Under the pieces are notes generated by a model. That model did no database searches, was not told where the DNA came from, and saw only the letters and a list, made by a program, of their open reading frames with translations. Made by a program: the position numbers and the translations under genes. Positions 5,565 through 11,325 of a DNA stretch of 11,325 nt are shown piece after piece; positions within the stretch are counted from its first letter, which is position 1, and each line of letters begins with the position of its first letter. Source of the DNA: an uncultured Kangiella sp. (lineage in GTDB: Bacteria > Pseudomonadota > Gammaproteobacteria > Enterobacterales > DSM-103792); assembly GCA_946481205.1 (NCBI GenBank), contig CAMLNB010000111.1:1-11325 (forward strand). Direction: 5' to 3'.

Positions 5565-7754
5565 TTACCAAGTCGCTTTCAGCGTGTACTTGCCGTTGGT
5601 GCTACCGGTGCCGCCGCTGTAGCGGGTGACCCGGATGTAACGGACCGAGGCGCTGGTGCCGGTGTTGCTGACGGTCACCGTATCGACTTGACCGGTGCCG
5701 TTTTCGCTGCGGCCGATTTCCGTGCCGCTGGCGTTGTAAACGATCAGGTCATAGTCCGAGCTGGTGTTCGGGGTCAGCGTCGAAGTCAGCGTGGCGCCGG
5801 CCGGCAAGGTCACCTTGTAGTAATCGGTGTCCGAGGTCGAGCCGATGGTGCCGTTGACGGTGGTGCCGCTGGTCGCAATGGTCTGCGCGGTACCGGTGGT
5901 ATTGTTGCTTTCCACTTCGGTCAGCGTGCCGCCACCGCCACCACCGCCGGTGCTGTAGCTACCGGTCAGGCTGACGCCGGAGAACGCCGAGTACGCGCGC
6001 AGCGTGACATACCAGGTGCCAGCCGTTGGCGTGGCAAAAGTGCAGCTTTCGGCATTGCCCGATTTGTACGGACGGCAGTCATAGCTCGACGTCGTCGGAG
6101 CCGAACCGAACTTCACGTACATGTCGGCATCACCGCTGCCGCCACTGCTGGTGAAAGTCAGGTTGGTCGCGCCAGCCGGCACGGTCATCGTATAGGTGAC
6201 CGATGCATTGGTTGCCGCCGACAAACCGGTGACCGGCACGCCATTGCTCAGCGTGCTGCCACCACCACCGCCTCCGCCGCCACCTTGGGCGTTCAGCACC
6301 GCAGCATTGGCATCGACGATACCGGTGCCGCAGTTCGTGCAAGTGGCCGGGAACGAACGGGTTGTGGTTTTCAGGATCGATTCGATTTCATCCGGCGTTG
6401 CTGCCGGCTTGACCGCCTTGATCAGTGCGGCGACGCCCGCCACATGCGGAGCGGCCATCGAGGTGCCCTGCATGAAGATGTAGCTGTCGCTGCCCGGGCT
6501 GGTCGTGCCGCTGTTCCAGGTCGACAACACGCCGTTGGCGTCGTTGAAGCTCGACTGGGCGCCGCCCGGCGCGGCAACGTCAACACTGGTGCCGTAGTTG
6601 GAGTAGTAAGCACGGCCGCCGCTGCGGTTGGTCGCCGCCACGTTGATCACGCCCGAGCAGTTACCCGGGTTGTAGCTGTTGGCGTTGTCATTGTCGTTAC
6701 CGGCGGCAACGACGATCACGGTGCCATTGGCACGCGCGGTGTTGATCGCGTTCTGCGTGGTGGTGTCGCAGGCGCCCGAGCCGCCGAGCGACATGTTGAT
6801 CACCTTGGCCGGATTGGCGTTGGCCGGCAAACCGGAGACGCTGCCGCCCGAGGCCCAGATGATGCCGTCGGCGATGTCCGAGGTGTAACCGCCGCACTTG
6901 CCGAGCACGCGTACCGGCACCACTTTGGCGCCGTAAGCAACACCGGCGACGCCGGAACCGTTGTTGGTCACCGCAGCGACGGTGCCGGCAACGTGGGTGC
7001 CGTGCCAGGACGAATCGGAGGCGTCGTGGGTGCCACCGCATTCGTTGGCGGCATACCAGTCGCCCGGATCGCTGGCGTCATTGTCACGGCCGTTGCCGTC
7101 GTTCGAGACGAAGGTGTCCGAGATCATGTCGTAACCCGGCAGCAGGTTCGCCGCCAGATCGGCATGCGGGCGGTAGCCGGTATCGAGCACCGCAACCACG
7201 ACGCCTGCGCCATTGGTGATGTCCCATGCGGCCGGCGCGCGCAGGCCGCCGGTGCTTTCAAAGTAATGCCACTGCTGGCTGTACTGGCTGTCGGTCGGGG
7301 TCAGGAAGGCCTTCATGATCCGATCCGGCTCGGCGTATTCGACATCCGGGTCTTGGGCCAGGCGGGCGGCGATAGCACTCACTTCGCGTTCAGTCAGCTT
7401 GCGGTCGAGCTTCATGACCTGGGCACCGAAAGCGTTCTTGCGGACCAGCTGCAGCCGCTCACCGACCTTGGCGCTGGCATTGTTCAGCGCGCTGACGGTG
7501 ACTAGGCCGGTTTTGCCAGTCGATTGACTGCCGTTCTTGTACTTGATGATCAGGCGGTCGGTCAGACCGGCTTTCTGGTTCTGCTGCTGGGCAGCACGGG
7601 CAGCGAGGCGTTCGGCCCGTTCGAATTCGGGTTCGAGATCACGCAGACGGTATTGCTGGTTGAAGGGTTGGGCGGCGGTAGCGGCTCCGGCACAGGCCAG
7701 GGTCACCATGGCAGCAACAAGGCGCAGCTTGTTGCGACGAACAGCGTACGGCAT
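5565..7754 (-). CDS. secreted subtilisin-family (S8) serine protease with two PPC domains
   Basis: This 729-residue preproprotease is exported for extracellular proteolysis. It has a Sec signal peptide (1-27: basic MPYAVRRNKLR, hydrophobic core, A-T-A cleavage), an inhibitor I9-like propeptide (about 65-145, ending V-E-Y-A-E-P-D) and an S8 catalytic domain (about 160-488). The triad is Asp191 (AVLDTG), His251 (WHGTHVAG) and Ser432 (GTSMAAPHVAG), with oxyanion Asn353 (AAGNDND). Nine Gly (491-499) lead to a first PPC-type domain (about 504-600, with GDADMYVKFG and C560/C571 as a likely disulfide). Seven Gly (603-609) lead to a second PPC domain (about 612-729, E-x-E-S-N-N, DTDYYKV, DYDLIVYN). 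A longer frame starts at GTG 7889, but I chose ATG 7754 because the signal peptide begins there and GGAGA lies about 11-15 nt upstream. PPC domains are usually removed after secretion or aid substrate binding. It is monocistronic and may be CRP-controlled. Confidence 0.95.
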   Translation of the reverse strand: MPYAVRRNKLRLVAAMVTLACAGAATAAQPFNQQYRLRDLEPEFERAERLAARAAQQQNQKAGLTDRLIIKYKNGSQSTGKTGLVTVSALNNASAKVGERLQLVRKNAFGAQVMKLDRKLTEREVSAIAARLAQDPDVEYAEPDRIMKAFLTPTDSQYSQQWHYFESTGGLRAPAAWDITNGAGVVVAVLDTGYRPHADLAANLLPGYDMISDTFVSNDGNGRDNDASDPGDWYAANECGGTHDASDSSWHGTHVAGTVAAVTNNGSGVAGVAYGAKVVPVRVLGKCGGYTSDIADGIIWASGGSVSGLPANANPAKVINMSLGGSGACDTTTQNAINTARANGTVIVVAAGNDNDNANSYNPGNCSGVINVAATNRSGGRAYYSNYGTSVDVAAPGGAQSSFNDANGVLSTWNSGTTSPGSDSYIFMQGTSMAAPHVAGVAALIKAVKPAATPDEIESILKTTTRSFPATCTNCGTGIVDANAAVLNAQGGGGGGGGGSTLSNGVPVTGLSAATNASVTYTMTVPAGATNLTFTSSGGSGDADMYVKFGSAPTTSSYDCRPYKSGNAESCTFATPTAGTWYVTLRAYSAFSGVSLTGSYSTGGGGGGGTLTEVESNNTTGTAQTIATSGTTVNGTIGSTSDTDYYKVTLPAGATLTSTLTPNTSSDYDLIVYNASGTEIGRSENGTGQVDTVTVSNTGTSASVRYIRVTRYSGGTGSTNGKYTLKATW

Positions 7755-7913
7755 AGCTTCTTGTCTCCGGCGGGCAGGTACATGCCTGTCCGCATCGTGG
7801 TTTTGGTTCTCTCCTTGCCCCTCCCTACCGTCGGTGTCCGCTCCCTGCGCTACAACCGGTAGGCCTCCTGTCGAAGGGCCGCCCGACACTAGGGGTTGGA
7901 CTGCAGATCAAAT

Positions 7914-7929
7914 TGTGAACTGCGTCACA
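7914..7929. promoter_or_regulatory. CRP/Vfr-type cAMP-receptor binding site
   Basis: TGTGA (7914-7918), six bases (ACTGCG), then TCACA (7925-7929) is an exact match to the core CRP/Vfr consensus TGTGA-N6-TCACA, flanked by AAAT and TTGG. The centre is 168 bp upstream of the protease ATG and 268 bp upstream of the tkt ATG. On the minus strand TAGTGT (7891-7886) could be a weak -10 box; a start near 7879-7880 would put the site at about -41.5, class II activator geometry, which favours the protease as target. That assignment is inference. Confidence 0.65.
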
Positions 7930-7994
7930 TTGGTACAGTAATCGTACAATTTGCTGACAATCTGTCACATGGGACGTTTGTTTCTTTTACACCG

Positions 7995-8011
7995 TGTCAA
8001 ATTGACTGACA
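7995..8011. promoter_or_regulatory. operator-like inverted repeat upstream of tkt
   Basis: TGTCA (7995-7999), seven bases, TGACA (8007-8011) is a perfect inverted repeat. Nested in it is an odd palindrome, GTCAA-A-TTGAC (7996-8006). It lies in the AT-rich part of the divergent region, about 180 bp before the tkt ATG. The shape suits a dimeric repressor or activator, but I cannot name the regulator. Confidence 0.3.
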
Positions 8012-8119
8012 TTTGAGCAGCTGATGGCGAGGCCTCGGGAGCCGATCGGCCAAAACAGCGGGAAAACCGCCGCAGCCCAATTAAAACCGGGGAAAGCTTT
8101 TGCCCTGCACCGCGCGTTC

Positions 8120-8144
8120 GGCGAAAATAGCGCGCTTTTTCGCC
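8120..8144. repeat. near-perfect 25-bp palindrome in the tkt leader
   Basis: GGCGAAAA (8120-8127) and TTTTCGCC (8137-8144) are perfectly complementary. Between them is an unpaired T at 8128 and the palindrome AGCGCGCT (8129-8136), so 24 of the 25 bases are symmetric. As RNA it would fold into an 8- to 10-bp hairpin about 45 nt before the tkt ATG. It has no following T tract. It could be a DNA operator or an mRNA leader structure. Confidence 0.4.
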
Positions 8145-8189
8145 AGCCCCCTGCGCCTTCTCCGCGCACGCAAACCCGAGACGCCCCTG

Positions 8190-10187
8190 ATGCCCAGTCG
8201 TTTTGAGAAAGCCAACGCCATCCGTGCCTTGGCGATGGACGCCGTTCAGAAAGCCAAATCCGGTCACCCGGGCATGCCAATGGGCATGGCCGATATCGCC
8301 GAAGTGCTGTGGAATGACGCGCTGCGCCATAACCCGGCCAATCCGAAGTGGCCGAACCGCGATCGCTTTGTCATCTCGAACGGCCACGGCTCGATGCTGC
8401 AGTACGCGCTGCTGCACCTGAGCGGTTACGACGTCTCGATCGACGATCTGAAAAATTTCCGTCAGCTGCATTCGAAAACGCCGGGCCATCCGGAATACGG
8501 TTACACGCCGGGCATCGAAACCACCACCGGTCCGCTCGGCCAGGGCCTTGCCAACGCGGTCGGCATGGCGATTGCCGAGAAAATGCTGGCCGCGCAATTC
8601 AACCGCGATGGTCACCACATCGTGGATCACCACACTTATGTATTCCTCGGTGATGGCTGCCTGATGGAAGGCATCTCGCACGAAGTGGCTTCGCTCGCCG
8701 GCACGCTCGGTTTGGGCAAACTGATTTGCTTCTATGACGACAATGGCATTTCGATCGACGGCCATGTCGAAGGCTGGTTCACCGATGACACACCAAAGCG
8801 TTTCGAAGCCTACGGCTGGCAAGTGATCCCGAATGTCGACGGCCACGATCCGGAAGAAATTCAAACCGCGCTCGCCACCGCCCACGCCGAGAAAGAACGA
8901 CCGACGCTGATCTGCTGCAAGACCGTGATCGGATTCGGCGCGCCGACCAAAGCCGGCAAAGAAGAATGCCACGGCGCCCCGCTCGGCGACGCTGAAATCG
9001 CCGGCGCGCGGGAAAAGCTCAAGTGGCCGCATGCGCCGTTTGAAATCCCGTCCACCATTTACGCGGCGTGGAATGCCAAAGAAAAAGGCGCCAAGCTGGA
9101 GAGCGATTGGAATCACGCGTTCGCGGCCTACGCCAAAGCCCATCCAGAACTCGCGGCCGAATTCACTCGCCGCAGCAACGGCGAACTGCCGAAAGATTTC
9201 GTCAGCAAAGCGGATGCCTGGATTGCCGAAACCAACAGCAAAGCCGCAACCATCGCCTCACGCAAGGCCAGCGAAAACAGCATCAACGCACTGGCGCCGC
9301 ATCTGCCGGAACTGCTCGGCGGCTCGGCCGATCTGGCCGGCTCGAACCTGACGATCTGGAAAGGCTCGAAAGGCGTCAGCTCCGACGATGCCAACGGCAA
9401 CTACCTCTATTACGGCGTCCGCGAATTCGGCATGAGCGCGATCATGAACGGCATCGCGCTGCATGGCGGTTTCATTCCGTACGGTGGCACCTTCCTGATT
9501 TTCATGGAATACGCCCGCAACGCTGTGCGCATGGCGGCGCTGATGAAACAGCGTTCAATCTTCGTCTACACCCACGACTCGATCGGCCTCGGTGAAGACG
9601 GCCCGACCCATCAACCGATCGAGCAAATGGCCAACCTGCGCGGCACCCCGAACATGGTGTTGTGGCGCCCTTGCGATGCGGTGGAATCCGCAGTCGCCTG
9701 GAAAGCCGCGATCCTGCGCCAAGACGGTCCGAGCGCGCTGGTGTTCTCGCGGCAAAACCTGCCGCACCAGACTCGCAGCGATGCCCAACTCGCCAACATC
9801 GCCCGCGGTGGCTATGTGCTCAGCGACAGCGTTGGCGCACCGGAATTGATTCTGATCGCCACCGGTTCGGAAGTCGGCATCGCGATGACCGCTGCCGCCA
9901 GCTTGCGTGAGCAAGGCAAGAACGTGCGCGTGGTGTCGATGCCGTCGACCAATGTGTTCGAGCAGCAAGAGGCCAGCTACCGCGAATCGGTGCTGCCATC
10001 AGCCGTACGCAAGCGCATCGCGATTGAAGCCGGTCATGGTGATGGCTGGTACAAGTATGTTGGCCTCGATGGTCGCGTGATCGGCATGACCACGTTTGGC
10101 GAAAGCGCACCGGGCGACAAACTGTTCCATGCATTCGGCTTCACTGCCGACAATGTCCTGAACGTTGCCCGCGAGTTGCTGGGTTGA
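8190..10187 (+). CDS. tkt: transketolase
   Basis: This 665-residue thiamine-diphosphate enzyme moves two-carbon ketol units between sugar phosphates in the non-oxidative pentose phosphate pathway, supplying fructose-6-P, glyceraldehyde-3-P and erythrose-4-P. The length matches E. coli TktA. Visible elements are transketolase signature 1 (about 7-28, ending KSGHPG), the ThDP/Mg motif GDG (154-156) running to DDN (183-185), the catalytic Glu in REFG (E412), and signature 2 ([12 protein letters not shown], 468-479). The C-terminal domain starts near 530 (ILIATGSEV at 554-562). The frame is open upstream to 8100, but I start at ATG 8190 because [19 protein letters not shown] matches the conserved N-terminus; the SD is weak (GAGA about 13-16 nt upstream). 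It is divergent from the protease gene and lies 128 bp upstream of gap in the same direction, a common gammaproteobacterial arrangement. Confidence 0.98.
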   Translation: MPSRFEKANAIRALAMDAVQKAKSGHPGMPMGMADIAEVLWNDALRHNPANPKWPNRDRFVISNGHGSMLQYALLHLSGYDVSIDDLKNFRQLHSKTPGHPEYGYTPGIETTTGPLGQGLANAVGMAIAEKMLAAQFNRDGHHIVDHHTYVFLGDGCLMEGISHEVASLAGTLGLGKLICFYDDNGISIDGHVEGWFTDDTPKRFEAYGWQVIPNVDGHDPEEIQTALATAHAEKERPTLICCKTVIGFGAPTKAGKEECHGAPLGDAEIAGAREKLKWPHAPFEIPSTIYAAWNAKEKGAKLESDWNHAFAAYAKAHPELAAEFTRRSNGELPKDFVSKADAWIAETNSKAATIASRKASENSINALAPHLPELLGGSADLAGSNLTIWKGSKGVSSDDANGNYLYYGVREFGMSAIMNGIALHGGFIPYGGTFLIFMEYARNAVRMAALMKQRSIFVYTHDSIGLGEDGPTHQPIEQMANLRGTPNMVLWRPCDAVESAVAWKAAILRQDGPSALVFSRQNLPHQTRSDAQLANIARGGYVLSDSVGAPELILIATGSEVGIAMTAAASLREQGKNVRVVSMPSTNVFEQQEASYRESVLPSAVRKRIAIEAGHGDGWYKYVGLDGRVIGMTTFGESAPGDKLFHAFGFTADNVLNVARELLG

Positions 10188-10202
10188 TCGCTTGAGTGAC
10201 AA

Positions 10203-10238
10203 GCCGTGTTGATCCTCGGCGTCGAGGATCAACACGGC
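10203..10238. repeat. perfect 16-bp inverted repeat between tkt and gap
   Basis: GCCGTGTTGATCCTCG (10203-10218), loop GCGT, and its exact complement (10223-10238) form a very stable hairpin starting 15 nt after the tkt stop codon. No T tract follows on either strand. It may act as a Rho-assisted or partial terminator, a barrier to 3' exonucleases that stabilises tkt mRNA, or be a copy of a dispersed palindromic repeat. I cannot decide among these from one copy. Confidence 0.75.
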
Positions 10239-10245
10239 ATACCGA

Positions 10246-10260
10246 GCTGGCACCGCCAGC
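10246..10260 (+). repeat. small hairpin in the gap leader
   Basis: GCTGGC (10246-10251), loop ACC, and GCCAGC (10255-10260) form a 6-bp stem directly after the larger inverted repeat. A pyrimidine-rich run (TTTCCTTTTCTTTT) begins about 15 nt later, too far for a classical terminator. The rest of the leader has an AT-rich stretch that may hold a gap promoter, but no good -35/-10 pair. Confidence 0.3.
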
Positions 10261-10315
10261 CGCCGTTTGATGGATTTCCTTTTCTTTTATTGGTTTGCAG
10301 TCAGGAGCTTTTGCA

Positions 10316-11325
10316 ATGGCAATCAAAGTTGGTATCAATGGTTACGGTCGTATCGGTCGCACGGTGTTGCGCGCGATCTATGAACACGCCCGTCGTGACG
10401 AGATCATTGTCACCGCCATCAATACCTCGCACCCGATCAAGGACGAAGCCTTCTTTACCCGGTTCGACACCGTGCACGGCCGCTTCAACGCCGATGTGAC
10501 CCACGATGAAGGCAATATCTACGTCAACGGCGATCGCATTCGCGTGTTTGCCGACCGTAACCCGGCCAACCTGAAATGGTCGGATGCCGGCGTTGACGTC
10601 GTGTTCGAGTGCACCGGCAAATTCACCACCAAGGAAGCAGCATCGGCTCACTTCACCGGCGGCGCCAAGAAAGTGTTGATCTCGGCCCCGGGCGGCGAAG
10701 ATGTCGATGCCACCGTCGTGTACGGTGTTAACCACAATATTCTGACCAGCGGCATGAGCGTCGTTTCCAACGCCTCCTGCACCACCAACTGCTTGGCCCC
10801 GGTTGCGAAAGTGCTGAACGATCTGGTTGGCATCGAAAACGGTTTGATGACCACGGTGCACGCCTACACCAACGACCAGAACATCGTCGACGGCCACCAC
10901 AAGGATCTGCGCCGCGCCCGCGCCGCCGCCCAGAACATCATCCCGACCAAAACCGGCGCCGCCAAAGCGGTCGGTCTGGTATTGCCGGAACTGAACGGCA
11001 AGCTCGACGGTTTCGCAATGCGCGTACCGACCGCCAACGTTTCGGTAGTGGATCTGTCGTTTGTTGCCAAACGCGACACCACAAAAGACGAAATCAATGC
11101 CGCGATGAAGGCCGCCGCCAACGGCGCGATGAAAGGTGTGCTCGCCTACAACGACGAGCCGCTGGTCTCGGTCGATTTCAACCACACCCCGTTCTCGTCG
11201 ATTTTCGATTCGACCCAGACCAAGGTGAACGGTCGTCTGGTCAAGGTGCTGGCCTGGTACGACAACGAGTGGGGCTTCAGCAACCGCATGCTGGACACCG
11301 CGATTGCGATGATGAAGGCCAAGTA
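10316..11325 (+). CDS. gap: type I glyceraldehyde-3-phosphate dehydrogenase (stop codon cut by window end)
   Basis: The enzyme interconverts glyceraldehyde-3-phosphate and 1,3-bisphosphoglycerate in glycolysis and gluconeogenesis. All 336 codons are present; the window ends on TA, two bases of the stop codon. AGGAG (10303-10307) lies 8 nt before the ATG. Features are the Rossmann motif GYGRIG (9-14), catalytic Cys155 in SNASCTTNC, His182 in [10 protein letters not shown], and the GAPDH-type segment TGAAKAV (213-219) with LPEL (223-226). That last segment argues against erythrose-4-phosphate dehydrogenase (Epd), although the locus next to tkt is where epd sits in some relatives and the C-terminus (PLVSVDFNH, 282-290; [13 protein letters not shown], 314-326) is Epd-like too. 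The coenzyme pocket is odd: after AIN (34-36) comes Thr37 where NAD enzymes have Asp, and Gly193-His194 replaces Leu-Pro. Both changes recall NADP-using GapB-type enzymes. Pgk probably follows, outside the window. Confidence 0.95.
   Translation, partial: MAIKVGINGYGRIGRTVLRAIYEHARRDEIIVTAINTSHPIKDEAFFTRFDTVHGRFNADVTHDEGNIYVNGDRIRVFADRNPANLKWSDAGVDVVFECTGKFTTKEAASAHFTGGAKKVLISAPGGEDVDATVVYGVNHNILTSGMSVVSNASCTTNCLAPVAKVLNDLVGIENGLMTTVHAYTNDQNIVDGHHKDLRRARAAAQNIIPTKTGAAKAVGLVLPELNGKLDGFAMRVPTANVSVVDLSFVAKRDTTKDEINAAMKAAANGAMKGVLAYNDEPLVSVDFNHTPFSSIFDSTQTKVNGRLVKVLAWYDNEWGFSNRMLDTAIAMMKAK

Larger units (their letters stand above)
7755..8189. other. divergent control region between the protease gene and tkt
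   Basis: These 435 bp contain no supported gene. In order they hold the protease leader (7755 to about 7880) with a short imperfect hairpin, GCGG-A-CAGG / CCTG-C-CCGC, just before its SD; an exact CRP/Vfr-type site (7914-7929); a direct repeat of GTCACAT at 7924-7930 and 7964-7970; an inverted repeat at 7995-8011; and a long palindrome at 8120-8144 in the tkt leader. The stretch 7900-8015 is markedly AT-rich compared with its surroundings, and I expect both promoters to lie there. I found no strong sigma70 promoter for either gene. Confidence 0.6.

Noticed and set aside
5688..7505. Long plus-strand open frame (605 codons) antisense to the protease gene
   Set aside because: It is a GC-codon shadow. 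The opposite strand encodes a protease with full catalytic motifs, and this frame shows only low-complexity R/G/A/V sequence with no domain.
7703..7795. 30-codon upstream frame (ATG 7795) overlapping the protease start in another frame
   Set aside because: Its nearest SD-like sequence is about 15 nt away, and overlap with the signal-peptide codons explains its hydrophobic end. Possible as a regulatory uORF but not supported.
7755..7889. N-terminal extension of the protease from GTG 7889
   Set aside because: The 45 extra residues are polar and low in complexity and would bury the signal peptide. The ATG at 7754 begins directly with a standard Sec signal.
7965..9143. 392-codon minus-strand frame antisense to tkt
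   Set aside because: The tkt frame carries conserved transketolase motifs throughout. The antisense product has no recognisable domain or sensible start signal.
10301..11185. 294-codon minus-strand frame antisense to gap
   Set aside because: It mirrors the codon pattern of the GAPDH gene and has no motif of its own.
10316..11325. Erythrose-4-phosphate dehydrogenase (Epd) instead of GAPDH
   Set aside because: The position after tkt and parts of the C-terminus fit Epd, but the TGAAKAV...LPEL segment and HAYTNDQ are GAPDH-type. I keep Epd only as a minor alternative.

Overview
The window looks like ordinary chromosomal DNA from a GC-rich gammaproteobacterium. The basis is the gene content: a fau/ygfA-type folate gene followed by an EVE-domain gene, a DUF1631-like gene paired with a PilZ gene, a four-helix-bundle-type chemoreceptor, and a transketolase gene followed by a type I GAPDH gene. 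I cannot fix the genus. There is no tRNA, rRNA, CRISPR array, insertion sequence, integrase or toxin-antitoxin pair, and I see no clear sign of recent gene transfer.

Layout: (1) 49-627 (+) encodes 5-formyltetrahydrofolate cyclo-ligase. (2) 683-847 (-) is a 54-residue single-span membrane protein that is easily missed. (3) 1049-1510 (+) encodes a compact EVE-domain protein. (4) 1596-3341 and 3341-3691 (+) form a two-gene unit with a 1-nt overlap: a diverged DUF1631-like protein with a duplicated C-terminal module, then a small PilZ (c-di-GMP receptor type) protein. (5) 3707-5335 (-) is a methyl-accepting chemotaxis protein convergent with that unit, with a possible FliA-type promoter. (6) 5565-7754 (-) is a secreted subtilisin-family protease with two C-terminal PPC-type domains on polyglycine linkers, ending at a strong intrinsic terminator. 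(7) 7755-8189 is a divergent control region with an exact CRP/Vfr-type site. (8) 8190-10187 (+) is transketolase and 10316-11325 (+) is a type I glyceraldehyde-3-phosphate dehydrogenase, complete except for the last base of its stop codon. The two are separated by a perfect 16-bp inverted repeat.

Functionally, tkt and gap belong to central carbon metabolism. In related bacteria pgk and often pyk or fba follow, but that lies outside the window. The PilZ/DUF1631 pair and the chemoreceptor are signalling genes. The protease is an extracellular degradative enzyme that may respond to cAMP through the CRP-type site.

I did not find a convincing wholly new system. The best leads are the GAPDH coenzyme pocket, which lacks the NAD-specifying Asp; the overlapping DUF1631-like/PilZ pair with its internal duplication; the consensus CRP/Vfr site; the unlisted 54-residue membrane protein; and the 16-bp inverted repeat between tkt and gap.
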